Below, in pieces: positions 34,245 through 46,086 of a stretch of 64,000 nucleotides of DNA. Where the stretch lies: assembly GCA_010015655.1 (NCBI GenBank), contig ML976674.1, forward strand, positions 656,283 through 720,282. Direction: 5' to 3'. Below the pieces are notes generated by a model. That model was not told the DNA's origin. It worked only from the letters and a program-made list of their open reading frames with translations, and searched no databases. Source of the stretch: Bimuria novae-zelandiae CBS 107.79 (Eukaryota; Ascomycota; Dothideomycetes; Pleosporales; Didymosphaeriaceae). The stretch's first letter is position 1. Each line of letters starts with the position of its first letter. A program made the translations under genes and the position numbers.

Positions 34245-37200
34245 ATGACAGACATGGACGTGGGAAAGGACGACCGCTATCGAGGCTCAGGCCATCGTGG
34301 GGGAAATAAGCGGCGTCGCGATGGTAAGCTCTCCCGGGGCAGTCGGACACATCGCAAGCGAATCCTCCATGTTACCCCCCGGATTTGCAGTGCAAAGGCC
34401 CATTAGACTGGGTACGACTTTCAGAGTGGTACCAATGCTCCAACAACCTCCTATTATGAAGCACATCCGGGGGGCACAGGCGGGGTTTTGGTCGTGAAGA
34501 GTCCGCGAATGCTTTTTGCCAACTGCGCATCCTCGCGACACAGCTTACTAACGCACCCTCACAGATGAAGACGACTACCACTATAGCCCTGGAGGCCGCG
34601 ATCGCCGCGGACCTCAGCGCCGCCGTTACGACGATGGTCCGCCACGTCGCCGCTACGAGGAACCTGCGCCTGCGAAGCTGCGCCGAATGATCCTGCACAT
34701 CGCGAGCTCAACAAAGCTGCCCCAGGATGAGGCTATCGAGATTGCAGAGTATCTGCGGGATCATTTCGACGAGGAGGACGCACGTGCCGAGTTTTACGAC
34801 ACGCTCGTTCAGCTGTACGTTGCAAAGTACCCTCCCAACGGCTTTACTGACCAAAGACAGTATCATTGAGCAGCCGCTCAAGATCCCATTTGTCGCAGCC
34901 GTCATATTCTACGGAAATCAGGTCAAGACGGAGATTGCTGCTGAAGCCATCAAGCGTGCCGGAGACCTGTTGCAGGAGGCTGTCAACACCGGGCAGTGGA
35001 AGGAGTTCAAGCTGTTCATGCGCTTCTTCGCCTGCCTTGCGGGCCTTTTCGAAGAGGATGGCGTATTCGCGTTCCTCGGACAGCTTTTCGACACAGTAAT
35101 AGACCTGCAGAGTGCGAATGAGAACGACGTAGGTCCGCCGTTATTACCTACTCTTCGCATAGACTAATTTGTGCAGGTCGTTGGCATCGAGCTAGTCAAG
35201 ATTATCCTTTTGACTATTCCATACGCCATAGTCGCAAGTGGCAGTCGCTATCACGAAAAGGCACAGGAGCTGCTCAACAACACTGGAATTGTTGCCGGAA
35301 ACATGCTTCCTATGGAGTCCCTCATCCACACCTATGACAACGAGAATGAGAATAAAGTGATTGGATACCACAGCGTCATAGGCCTTCTACAACAGCAACT
35401 CACCAAGGAGTCTGAGTCAGGCTGGGATCTTGCTTGCATTCCCAAGTTCGACCCGGAGGCTATCCAGAAGAAGCAATCCGAAGACACCCTGCCTACTGCA
35501 CCGCCGACGCATGCCTTCCCAACCTTCACCATCCCTTCGCCGGTCAACCCAGGCCCGAAGCCCCTCTTCCCTGAGGCGTACTTCTCGCTTTTCGCGAATC
35601 ACGAGAATGGCACCGTGCCCAAGATTGACGACATTGCTGCCTCTCTCATCCGCGATGCTATCGTTGATACCATCGACCAGCTCGATTTCAACCGAGACGC
35701 AGCTGCGAAGTTCCTAATCGAGCTTGACTCGTATTGGTCGCTTGATACCTTTGCTAAGCGCGGTACTCCCTTCGATAAGTTCCGGGACGTTGTCGGTGAC
35801 AAGATCATGTACAAGTCCGAGGATATGATCATCGACGCCATCTTCTCCCAGCTATTCAAGCTGCCGACCGCGGAGCACAAGCTCGTTTACTACCACTCGC
35901 TGATCACCTCGTGCTGCAAGCTTGCACCCCAGGTCATCGCTCCGTCTCTTGGACGTGCTATTCGGACCGTGTACCAGAGCTTGTACGTCATGGATCTCGA
36001 GCTCTCGTACCGATTCTTGGACTGGTTCACCCATCACTTGAGCAATTTCGAGTTCCGATGGCGTTGGACTGAGTGGATAGGTGAACTCGAGCTCTCGAAA
36101 TTACACCCGAAGAAGGCTTTCATCAACGCTGCGCTGGACAAGGAGATTCGCCTTTCGTTTGCCAAGCGCATTCGCTCGACTTTGCCCTCGGAGATGAATG
36201 ATCTTATCCCGGCACGATTGGATGAGGATAACAGTCCGGACTTTAAATACGACAATCCAGGTATGTATTGGCACATATACTACTTCGTCACGCAATAGTG
36301 TTAATGGTAGTAGATGTCCCATACAGCGCTCAAGCCAAGACGTTGATTCAGCAACTAAAGAAGAAGGCTCCCGCCGAGGAGGTTCAAGAGACCATTGACC
36401 AAATCCACCAGCTGGCAACCGACCAAGGCGTCACTGACGTGCTCATCCCCTCCACGGACGCATTCGTCACCGCCATTTGTAGGCTGGGTGCCAAGTCGCT
36501 AGCTCACGTGCTGTCCTGTATCGAACGCGGTAAAGACCGTCTTCTACAAGTTGCCGGGGCATCAGAGCCAGCGAGACGTCAGATAGTGGCAAGCGTCTTC
36601 GAGTACTGGAAAGATCAACCTGGTGTTGCTGTTCGAATCATCGACATGCTGCTCAATTATACGATACTTGCGCCCATGACGGTCATTCAGTGGGTGCTTG
36701 GTGAGAGCCTAGGGGCCGGTGAAGGCCTTGCAGAGAGCTGGGTGTACGAAATTGTCTCGATCACGGTCGCCAAGGTAAGTCCTTCCCGGATACCCAGCTG
36801 TGGTGTTACCGATATTGTAACATTACGAGGAACGATGAGAAATGAATGCTGACTACACATCTACAGGTTTCTAGCCGCAACCGTCAGATCGTGAACTCTC
36901 GCGTAGAGAAGGGCCTGACGCAGGAGATGATCGACATGGTCGAGGGCACTCTGGCTACGGACCGAGAGGCTGCTCGCGAACTGTTCAAGTACATCGAGGA
37001 CGTCCTGCGCGGCTTTGCCCAGGGCTCTTCTGATCGCCTGATCGAGAAGGAGACGAATGGCGAGCTATCCAAGGAGGATGCCGAGTTCATTAAATCTTGG
37101 GGTAAGCGCTGGCACACGGTCTTCGTCCGCAAGTCTGCTGTCGAGGAGGCAGTGGTGGGCGAGCAGGCAGTCGAGGCTCGCATCAAGCTCTTGGCTGCGG

Positions 37201-37283
37201 AGCCCGATCTGGAGCCCGAGGCGATGGATACGGACAACGCGAACGGCGCGGCAGCGGAAGAGGTGGCGACGAACGGCGATTAG
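34245..37283 (+). CDS. nuclear cap-binding protein subunit 1 (CBP80, MIF4G repeats)
   Basis: Six exons: 34245-34323, 34565-34814, 34861-35128, 35177-36260, 36314-36774, 36867-37283, all in phase with GT-AG introns (46-241 nt), giving 852 residues. The Arg-rich N-terminus (GGNKRRR, then RRGPQRRRYDDGPPRRRYEE) acts as nuclear-import signal in this family. Helical MIF4G-type repeats follow, with landmarks VIFYGNQ, KLFMRFFACL, FPTFTIPSPVNPGPKPLFPE and WRWTEWIG. CBP80 with CBP20 binds the m7G cap of nascent RNA polymerase II transcripts and couples capping to splicing and export. The start at 34245 (MTDMDVGKDD) was chosen because fungal relatives start at this point; 34254 is an alternative. No lesions seen. 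Confidence 0.9.
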
Positions 37284-37966
37284 GACTTGCTCTGATTCGT
37301 TTCGCCATCTCTGGTGGAAAACTTGGTTGGTTTGTATGATATTGGGTCGAAGACTCAGACATCGCTATGGTGATAGGATGTGCGTTTTTCCGACAGCACC
37401 ATGTCGGATTGTTACACCCTTCTCACCCTGGCTTAGGAGCAGTATGTAATACAGTGTCCGAGTGGCACGAACTGTAGCATCGCAGGTGGAGGCAAAAAGC
37501 GTAGTTTGGCGAATGGCGTCTTCAAGCTACCAATCTTCACCGGGTGGTGACTGTCAACTATCTTTTTCCAATAAAAAGGCGTCATCTTGTTAGGAGTTCT
37601 TTCTGGCCAATAAACCAAGTACCCTTCCGACAAAGACCCACCGATTCCGTGGCCTGACGGATCGGCGCCGGTATGTCTCTAGGGCCGCGTGGTCTATATC
37701 GGGCTTAGGCTTGGCATAAGTCCGAACCATGACGAGTATCTTCACAGGCTATCGGCGGGACTTAGGAGTTAGCTGAAATTCGGGAAGAGAAGAGTATAGG
37801 ATAGAAGTATGAAAACGGTGGAATCTTGTTTGTGATTGTTAGGGTGGGGAAAGCTTGGTTTGACTGACGCACTTCACTACCAACACCTATTTCGAAGACA
37901 ATTCCTCTCCTAATTCAATCTTCCCATAAAATCTTTTTATCCTCCAAGAAAAACCAGACTCGCAAA

Positions 37967-39113
37967 ATGGCACCACTACCCCACCCCATCATCACCCTCG
38001 AAGAAGCCTACCTCTCCGCACGTCCACGCTTTCTACACTGCAAATAATTACCCTGATCCTAATGCTGAGGATGGGATTACGGGGTACGCTACGCCTGCGC
38101 TCACGGCAAGTCTCTCGGGCACAGAGTAGCCATCTCTTTCTCGCGAAAGAAATAATCAACACCTCAACACCAAATTTCTCGTCAAGTCACATCATCAGCA
38201 CCACACTGCTGCCGCTGGATGTAAGCACGGCGGTTAAGGTGAATGATGAGATCGCCCAGAAGATAGGGGAGAGTCCCCCTGGGCGCTTCGCCGCCTTCGC
38301 CACGCTGCCTATGGCGTACCTGGACGAAGCCGCCCAAGAGCTGGAACGGTGTGTTAAAGAGCTAGGCTTCCTAGGCACTTTGATCGATTCGAACTGCGGA
38401 GGCGCCTTCTACGACGACGAGCGGTTCTGGCCTGTCTTTGAGAAGGCGGAGGCCTTGGATGTACCCATCTACATCCACCCGTGCCCGAACGAAGAGGTGA
38501 AAAAGGTACCTATCCCATCCCATGCCTCCCGTATCCGCCCCCCAGCATATTCTCTCCCATAATCCCGGAGCCGGACACTAATGACCGGGTGACGCAGGTC
38601 CTGTACGAAGGAAACTACCCCGTTGCTATTGCTACAAGCTTGAGCGAATACGCCTTCGGCTGGCACGCCGAAACCCCAACCTCCTTCCTCTGCCTCTCTA
38701 CGCCTCCTCCCTCCTCTCTCTTCTACCGGCTCCCACGCCTAACGATCCTGCGCGGATACTGCGGCGAGATGCTGCCCTTCCAACTCTCCCGCACAGCCGC
38801 CGTCATCGAGAGGCAGTGGCCGCATATCGGGGGCACGCATAAGCGCGGCTTTAGCGAGGTGTGGAGGGAGAACATGTGGGTTACTACGAGCGGGTTCTTT
38901 GATACGGGGGTTATGGGGTGTGTGGTGAGGGCGCGTGGGGTGGGGAGGGTGCTGTTTAATGTGGATTATCCGTTTGGGAGGAATGAGGTGGGGGTCAGGT
39001 TCTTGGAGAAGCTTAAGTAGGAGGGATTGGTTGATGAGGAAGACCTGGAGAAGATTGTGTGGAAGAATGCGGTGGAGTTGCTTGGGGTGGAGGTACTGGG
39101 GGTGGAGAGATGA
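37967..39113 (+). pseudogene. amidohydrolase-type decarboxylase (ACMSD/resorcylate decarboxylase family), broken
   Basis: Start MAPLPHPIITLEEAYLS, then VHAFYTANNYPDPNAEDGI in another frame, so there is a frameshift near 38020. A further break falls before ISTPN-like NTSTPNFSS near 38130. The middle is intact: FAAFATLPMAYLDEAAQELE, LGTLIDSN, VPIYIHPCPNEE, then a 92-nt intron (38506-38597) and LYEGNYPVAIATSLSEYAFG. Frames switch again near 38700. The expected Gly-His-x-Gly-Glu metal-site motif reads GYCGE (Tyr codon 38757-38759), NVDYPFG is kept, and a TAG at 39018-39020 truncates the end. The family uses a zinc-type TIM barrel to decarboxylate aromatic or muconate acids. The copy is clearly non-functional. 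Neighbouring permease and monooxygenase remnants fit an aromatic degradation set. Confidence 0.8.
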
Positions 39114-39630
39114 TGGTGGTGGGGTGAATGTTGCTCGGTTCTCGCGGTGTGATGGTCTTTTGTAAGCACGCAGGCAGGTGTATAGGGACAACAAGCTGTA
39201 TTGCTATCTGCAGAAAAGAGTGTGTGGAGTGAGGAGTCTTCTTGAGTGGAGAGAGCGCGGGGGAGAGTCTGTTGGGTCAATAGTCCGTGCACCTCAGTAG
39301 TACGTTCCATGTATACTACCTCTGACGTCAGTCACGTGGCTACATCTTTGGATTACGTATTGTGTAATAGCTCTTCAAGAATGCGGGCATCTATTCAACT
39401 TATCGATTTAAATGGATAAACAAGGCACGATTGCTATTAGTTACGAAACCGCGACCCGTTGCAAGAACACATGTGAACTTACTAGCATAAATTTTATCAT
39501 TTTAGAATACTAACAACTTTAAATTTAGAAAGATACTAAGTACCGAGATAAGATTGTCACAACTTTGGTCCTCCCATAGAAGTCTACTTCAACCAAGACT
39601 CCACCCGTATCTCTGTCATAGTTTTAAGCT

Positions 39631-40909
39631 TTACAGCTCAAGAGACAACGATCCCGCTAATAAATCCACACCACCACCCTCTGCGTCCGTAAGCAGCTCA
39701 GCCAACTCTCCAGCCGACGGCCTCTCTGCCAAATCCAAACTCAAACACCTATCCAGCAGCGCCCCCAACTTCTCCGAATACAACCACTCACGGTCCCCGT
39801 AGTCCGTCCGCGTGGTCACCACTCCTATTTTCATATTCGGGTTCAGCCGAAGCTGACACAAGCACCAGATGATCAAGCCGATTTGATAGATATCGCTACT
39901 CTTATTAAATGCGCCGATGTTATTCGGATCCGCGAAGAGAAGATCTTGGGGCGGGAAGGCGTGTTGTCGGAGCCAGGGTCGAAGCGGAGTGATTTGGGAC
40001 TGTGTGGCTGCGCAGCCAAAGTCTCCGAGCTTGACATCTACCTTTGACGGATCACTGCTGGAGGGGGTGAGGAGAGGAAGATGTTGGTTGGGATGATGTC
40101 CCGGTGCATTATCTGGTCCCAGGGGGTGTCTCGGTCTGCTGGGCCGCAGTGGCAGTGCTTCACTTCCAGAGCGAGAGAGCGGAAAACGGTCCAGATGAAG
40201 GCATCGGGCACGGACGTGGCGAGCGTGATGTAGCGCGCGATTTCGTCGTGGAGGGTGCCGCGGTCGCAGTACTCGACGTAGAGCCTGTCATCTTGCTCGT
40301 TCAGCGTGACTCTGGAAGAGGTGACGTCTGGCGCTTGGGTAGATGTACAGGTGTTGCAGTTGCAGGACTCCCCCAAAGAGGAATCGGTGTTATCCGTAGC
40401 ATTGCTCGAAGGATCGACCGGAGAAGCTGTGTTCTGTGTATCCGTATCTTCTACCCATACGCCGGGGCAAAGGACCTGCTTATCAGGTACTTCCTCGTTC
40501 GACTCTGATTTTGGCTTCCAGAGTTTTACTCCCGTGCTCTCGGTCTTCTTTTCCTTCCCCGTGTACTTCCAACGCAGTTTCGGCATTTAATTGTCTGGAC
40601 CTTCACGTCGAATGACATAGTCTGGCTCACTTTAGAATCCACGTACGAAATGATGTTCGGATGGTGGTTCAGCCGAGACAGCATCTCCTTCTCGACCGCA
40701 CCTTCACCTGAGGCAACGGACTTACAGAGGACGATGCGCTGCGTAGGCATGTGCTCAATGATGAAGATGCCGGTGTTGAAGAAACCAGTTGCGTCTGTGA
40801 GACGCTTGATGAATTTGTAGTTGCCGTCCAGGATGGGGTGTTCTGGATCGAGTTGTGGGTTAGATAGGGTGGCCTGCACCTTCTGGGACTGGGAAATTCT
40901 TCGCGTCAT
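39631..40909 (-). pseudogene. protein kinase-like gene, broken
   Basis: The minus-strand frame begins MTRRISQSQKVQATLSN and contains a degenerate kinase N-lobe (LCKSV with a Lys, EKEMLSRLNHHPNIISYVD). A frame change near 40590-40630 may be a small unresolved intron. Then come a 60-residue Ser/Thr/Asp-rich insert, LYVEYCDRGTLHDEIARYI, and the catalytic loop HRDIIPTN, where Lys of HRDxKPxN is Ile. A one-base frame change at about 40065 precedes LGDFGCAA, followed by DIYQIGLIIWCLC and a C-lobe end near 39631. Two frame breaks plus the lost catalytic Lys suggest a pseudogene or pseudokinase. The substrate is unknown. Confidence 0.65.
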
Positions 40910-41132
40910 TGCGTTTGGGGATTGTATCGAAGAGATCTATAAATGGTTGATTAATGGCCAGCATTAATATCTAGACTGATATTGATCTCTTGATTCTTAG
41001 CGGGAGTCCTGTTTAATGGTTTGCGCTTAATTGAAGACTTACAAGTGGAATATATATGCTATAGCACAGAAGCATTTGCTGGGAACATACAATGAAGTCA
41101 GATCTGCGTACAGTACTAGCGCATTATCGGTG

Positions 41133-41205
41133 GTTTCGTAAAATCCCGCTACACATGTGATCTGGGCGCTTGTTAGGTAATCGCTTCCTGCGCGTCATTT
41201 GACCC
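41133..41205 (+). repeat. left inverted repeat of element E
   Basis: About 73 bp, the first 28 identical to the reverse complement of the right arm. Confidence 0.75.
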
Positions 41206-41290
41206 CACCTATTTTTCCGTACAATCGGATGCCGTACATGAATTCATTCCCCTAAACGATACCTTGCTATTATCCTTAAGGGTTATCGTA

Positions 41291-43000
41291 ATGCTAGCCA
41301 AAAGTTATAAACGTAAGAGTACTTAGGTGTTTAAGGGGGGCAAGAATCCACCCTAGGCGATATAGGCAGCTAAAAAGTCGCGTATAATAAAGTTACCTTG
41401 TAAAAAAACTCTTAAAAAAGTAAAGGCTAGGGCACCTTTATAAAAGATAGTAAATAAAGCTAATTATGTAACTGCTGCTAAGGCAGCTAAGGCAGAGCAA
41501 CTTAAGGATAAGAATGTTAAGAAGTAAGAGATATACCTAGAGGATAGCCTATTATTAGCCTAGCCAGGTCCTTTTATATAATAATTAGATAAGGAGCTTG
41601 CTAAGGTAATTAATAAAACTTATATAAGGTGTTGCTATAGAGCGTACTGCAATAATAAGATAGTTAATAGCGTAAAGGATAGCAATTATAAGTAACTACT
41701 TAGTAGTCTAACGGCGGGCAAGGTTTAGAGATAGGCCGATAGCGTCGTTGTGGAGATAAGCACCTAGGAGAAAGTCTCTATTAAAAGCCTTACTATTATT
41801 ATATATTTAAGTTAAACTTTAGTAAAGGATCGCATGGTAAACGCTCTTAAACGCGGGGAGAGTTACCTATGTTTTACTAACGTAAAAACTAGCGTAGAAG
41901 AGTTGCTGTAATTGGCGCCCCTAGGGGCCACTACGTGCATGGATTTTGACTTGGTGCTGCTGCCAGAGTCACCTCAGGTGCCTGCTTTAAGTTAGTCACG
42001 CGTAGGTAGCCCACAAGGCTCTTAGGTATAACTTACCGCTACTAATTACCAACTCGCTGAGCTGCCAGACGTTATGGCGATTAACTAGATGGGTAATGGG
42101 CCAGCCATCCAAATACGGGACGCGTGGAGGTGCCAGGACACCATGTGCTCGAACTACGCCCATGTGTGCTACTTTCAGCGTACTGAATCGTTGCTGGTGC
42201 GATTCTCCGATCATATGCCCGTCGAGGGCAATATAGTCGCCATATGGGCCCGCGAGGTGTCGCTGCAAAGGTGTACAGTTGCAGAGCCGTCAGACAACGT
42301 TCGGTTGATGATAGCGAGATCTCGTGGGCAGGCTGGGCGATGGCGGAGGAGGAGCGACTCTGACGGCGAGCCTATAATGAAAGATATGCTTAAATTGCTA
42401 ATCACGTCTACGGTAAGTTAATTAGTATAAAGTTAGCTATCTCGAAGATCGCCTGCCTAGCAGTAAGAATCTAATTACCTACTAAATAACTTACTAGTTT
42501 TAACGTGGGATCTATTAACTTATAGTAACGTAGAGAAGCTCTACTATATGACACTGCTTTTCCTGTAGTAGTAGCTTAACGAGGGTCCACACAAAGATTG
42601 TAGAGATGTAAGAAAGGTCTTTACTATAGTTAAGAATAATAGAATTAACATTAACATGCTTATAGATCCCTCGGAGGCTAGCATGCTATATACCTTATAG
42701 CAAGAAGTGTAGGAACTACCGCCGCCTCTATTACTTAAACTTTAAGTATATGCTGTCCAATAGCAGCGTGGATTTAAAGAACTAACTCTAGAGCAAAAAG
42801 CTCAGTGCCTAGAGAATATAAAGAAGGAGAAAGAGCGTGTAGAGCAAGAGGAGCGAGAGGAGGATAAGGACAAGGAGAGCTTATTTATACAGCAAATATA
42901 AGAAGTTACTAAAGCTTTTAGCTAGGTTGCTAACGTCAATTTTGCAGTTACTTATACTTTACGCTCTAGTTATATTATTAATCGCTTTTAGATAGGGCGC
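41291..43000 (+). pseudogene. element E accessory ORF, unknown function, RIP-broken
   Basis: From an ATG at 41291 a single frame can be followed to 42421 through about 15 TAG/TAA codons: a Lys-rich start (KRKST, AAKKSR, CKKTLKKVKARAP), an Ala/Lys helix-like part, and an intact C-terminal region. The intact segment (42089-42421) has a Cys cluster WRCQDTMCSNYAHVCYF, then a His-x-Pro (DHMPVEGN), AIWAREVSLQRC and EPSDNVRLMIARS. After a gtaagt at 42414 a coherent Glu/Lys-rich stretch continues (LTLEQKAQCLENIKKEKERV, about 42780-42850). The Cys/His spacing suggests a zinc-binding or DNA-binding role. I do not recognise the family. Confidence 0.5.
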
Positions 43001-43189
43001 GTTATAAGTACTTTTATTAAGGGATTTACGTTCTTTATTTTGCTAATTTTAGCCTATAAAAATTAATTTTAAGGAATTTGCTGCCTAAATATACGTATAT
43101 TATATTAACTTATTAACAGAATTATGTAGAACTGTAACGTAAGTAAATTAACGCTAGTAAATAATAAGTCCGCACGGGCTACTATTATT

Positions 43190-44260
43190 AGGCTTAATAA
43201 TATTTATACTTAATAATAACGCGTTAATTACTTAAGTCCTCTATCTCCTATACACCTTACACCTGCCAGCCTAAGTAGCTAAAGTACTTTCTCGCCCGCT
43301 CGTCGTTATAGCAACCCTCCTGTACACCCAGCTCTAATAAATACGAGAAATCCTAAAAGATAGGCGCTTTCTAGAAGTTCTTTTTTATCTATAACTTTAA
43401 CGCTTTAAAGCTCTGCTCAATCGGATTCATATTAGGTGAGTACGGCGACAGGTACTCGAGTACTACCCTAGCGTCTATACAGAGTTATTAAATTTTAGCT
43501 AATTAATAAATAGATGCGTTATCTATTATAATTACCAAGCGTGGCCCTAGGTACGGCGTGTAATATGGTAGCACTTTACTAGCAAGGAACTCCTCTATTA
43601 ACTCCGCCGTAATTACTCCCTAATAGATAAGATAATTAAGATACCTATTAACGTCTATAGCTAGTAATAAACTCTACCTCTCTAACCTCTACGCTAAGTA
43701 CAATACCTAAACTAGCGTGTTTACCTTTAATTAGGTATATTTTTAATTGCCTGTACGCTCGTTGTAAGCGCTCTTATTAACTACTATTACTATCCCTACT
43801 TTATACGCTAGCTAGTAGTAAGCTTTAAACGCTTAATAGAGGACTGCGTTACGCTTAGCTACTACTTTAGTTACCGCTTTTCAACTCTACCTTATGCTGG
43901 CAAGAGTCTCCTATATAGTTATTTATAAGGCTTTTACGTTGTACTCGTTATACAAGAAACTCTACATCTTATCTAGGTAAGTATTTAGCTAGCTTAGTAG
44001 TAACTCTTTAAGCTTCTCGCGATAGTACTGCAATAATAACAATAGCCTACCTTACTATACGTAGCTCGGCGGGTAAGATTACCCTTAGTACTCTAGACTA
44101 AGTTAAATCCTCCTAATTATTGTCCTAGCTACTTTTATATCTCTCTAGATTTAGGTGTCGCTAACGTTGTTGTTTAATTAATTAATTACGGCCTATAACA
44201 CCGTCGGCGGTAACCTAGCTTTGCTATAAGTCTCTATTAAGGACTTTTAGATTCTTATAA
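43190..44260 (-). pseudogene. element E Tc1/mariner-class DDE transposase, RIP-degraded
   Basis: Read on the minus strand: LYNEYNVKALISTISRTLA, KAVTKVVAKRNAVLYQAF, then a catalytic block V-V-N-K-S-A-Y-N-E-R-T-G where intact relatives have V-D-E-S. LNYLIYQGVITAELIEEFLA and IIIDNASIY (second Asp kept) follow, then VVLEYLSPYSPNMNPIEQSFKALK (third acidic residue kept). The layout matches DDE_3/Tc1-like transposases of fungi. Numerous TAA/TAG codons and loss of the first Asp make it inactive. Confidence 0.7.
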
Positions 44261-44297
44261 TATATTAAAAAGTTAATATTTAGCTAGTAAATCCGTG

Positions 44298-44369
44298 TTT
44301 TAAATGACGCGCGGGAATCGATTACTAATGCGCGGGGCAGGTCACATGTGTAGCGGGATTTTACGAAAC
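44298..44369 (-). repeat. right inverted repeat of element E
   Basis: Counterpart of 41133-41205, ending ttttacgaaac. Confidence 0.75.
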
Positions 44370-44390
44370 GACAATAGTCTGGTGCGCTAG

Positions 44391-45610
44391 TGTCAACCCG
44401 ACGCGCGCGCGCCAAACACCTTAGCCACTTTCACCCTCTCTATCTCTACTAAAATAAGAGCTTTTAGCTTAGAAATAAGCGTAAATCGCGTCGCGGGTGG
44501 TGAATTAATAGCGCAGGCACGGGAAGGTATTATCTCTAAGGCAGAGGCTAGTGCGACGCTAGTAGAGCTAGCGCGCGAGTTTCGCTGTATAGTAAAGTGT
44601 ATACGCGACACTATTAAGAGGTATAATAAGATAGGTAATAATACCTCTTGCCCTTGTAGTAGGTAGCCTCCTAAGCTTACTTATTAGGAGAAACAAACGC
44701 TACTGCGATAAGTATAAAAAAAGCTAAAGATTACTTATTAAGAGCTCGCTAAGGAGGCGCACCTTAGGAAGGACGTCTCTAATAATATACTATATAGAGC
44801 ACTTAAGGAACAAGGCCTTACTAACTTTAGAGCTAAGCGGAGGCTTAAAATTAATAAAGCTACTACCTAATTATAGCTTAAGTTCTATCGCGAGCATAAA
44901 AACTTTAACTAGCGCTTAACGCCTCTCTAGTTCTTAGATAAGTGCTCTGTTTAAAAGGGTCGCGGCGCTAATGCCGAGTGGGTGTTTAGGTATCCCTATA
45001 AGAAGTGGGAGCGCCGTATAATCTCTAAACAATCTACTAGTTAGCCACCTTAACAGATAGTGTGGGCTTTAATATAGATCGATTCTCGAGGGCGTACCCG
45101 GCGATTACTACTTATTATTATATAGAGAGACCCTACAGCGCCGCGCAATAGATACACTACTTAAAGCTACACTAAAACACTAGAAGAAAGTCTCTTAAAC
45201 TTATACTTGCTAGGCAAGCGATTTATGCACGATAACGCTTAGATTTACATAGTAATTTATACGCGCAACTTCTTAGTTAATTATAAGATCTAGACTATTA
45301 ATTTCCTACCTTATTCTCCTAACCTTAACCCTATTAAGCACCTCTAGTGGCAGCTTAAACGTAAGATAAGGAATTACTATCCCTATATAACTAAATTTAG
45401 AACTAGTAAGGATAAATAAGAGAGGTTTTATACTGCCTTAAAGGACTGCTAGCAGAGGATTCTAACGCGCCTTATACGTTATCTTATATTAAGTATGCTA
45501 GATAGAATCGCTGCCTGCATGCACGTAAATAGTTACTAAATAAAGTATTAAGTATTAATTTACTAGTTACTACTAAGAATTATTAAATTTGACCTACTTT
45601 TCGATACTCT
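44391..45610 (+). mobile_element. Tc1/mariner transposon F, RIP-degraded
   Basis: The plus-strand frame reads a helix-turn-helix start (EASATLVELAREFRCIVKCI, DTIKRYNKIGNN), then PKLT, ITY-ELAKEAHL and NFRAKRRLKINKAT. The DDE core follows: FLDKCSV, GRGANAEWVFRYPYKKWE, WIDSRGRTRR, FMHDNAQIY (Asp kept) and YSPNLNPIKHLQWQLK, where the expected NPIEH Glu is Lys. Stops are frequent. The ends are only roughly placed: AGTGTCAA near 44390 and, inverted, AGTATCGA near 45606 look like diverged termini. It abuts the right end of element E. Confidence 0.65.
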
Positions 45611-46086
45611 ATAGGTTGTTTTGGTGGGGGAGTCGCTTCGCGAAACTGACGCCGATCACCTTGGCGCACCAGACTACTGCGGAGTGACTGTACTCACGCA
45701 CGATGTATTCGAACGATTTTCGGGGAACATTGCTGCTATACTATACAGTAACAATGCCTCCACGGGCATAGCAGAAACAGCCTCAAAGCGATGTTGCATT
45801 GTCTATATTAATGAAAGAAGCAAAGAGAAAGGCAAAGGATAATGGTATGTGCATTGAGGCTGATCAAGGACGGAGTGCGTGCAGAGCTGTTTGCGTCTTG
45901 AAGTTTAACACATTTGACTCACTCGTCTCTCCCCTCTGGAACGGCCGCAGGAACAGCTTATATCACCATTGAAGGCAAATTAAGTCGACCGAAACACTAG
46001 ACTTCTTTCTTGCACAAGCTGTTTTTTAATTCTAGCTCTGCCGTCGTTCCACAATGCTAGTTTAACGTTCAAGGCGACTACCACCA
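45611..46086. other. intergenic, no gene recognised
   Basis: About 480 bp of normal composition; one 73-codon frame (45621-45842) shows no features. Confidence 0.4.

Larger units (their letters stand above)
41116..44390 (-). mobile_element. DNA transposon E (Tc1/mariner-class) with two convergent ORFs
   Basis: Inverted repeats at 41133-41205 and 44298-44369 share an exact 28-bp core (gtttcgtaaaatcccgctac onward) and about 45 further similar bases. A short actagcgca echo outside each arm puts the ends near 41116 and 44390. The right half encodes a degraded DDE transposase on the minus strand. The left half encodes a second long frame on the plus strand, so the two genes meet tail to tail. Most of the element is RIP-mutated except 42060-42420. 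Exact ends and the TA duplication could not be fixed. Confidence 0.7.

Noticed and set aside
45621..45842. 73-codon ORF between mariner F and the permease
   Set aside because: No features and no homology I can recognise; short enough to occur by chance.
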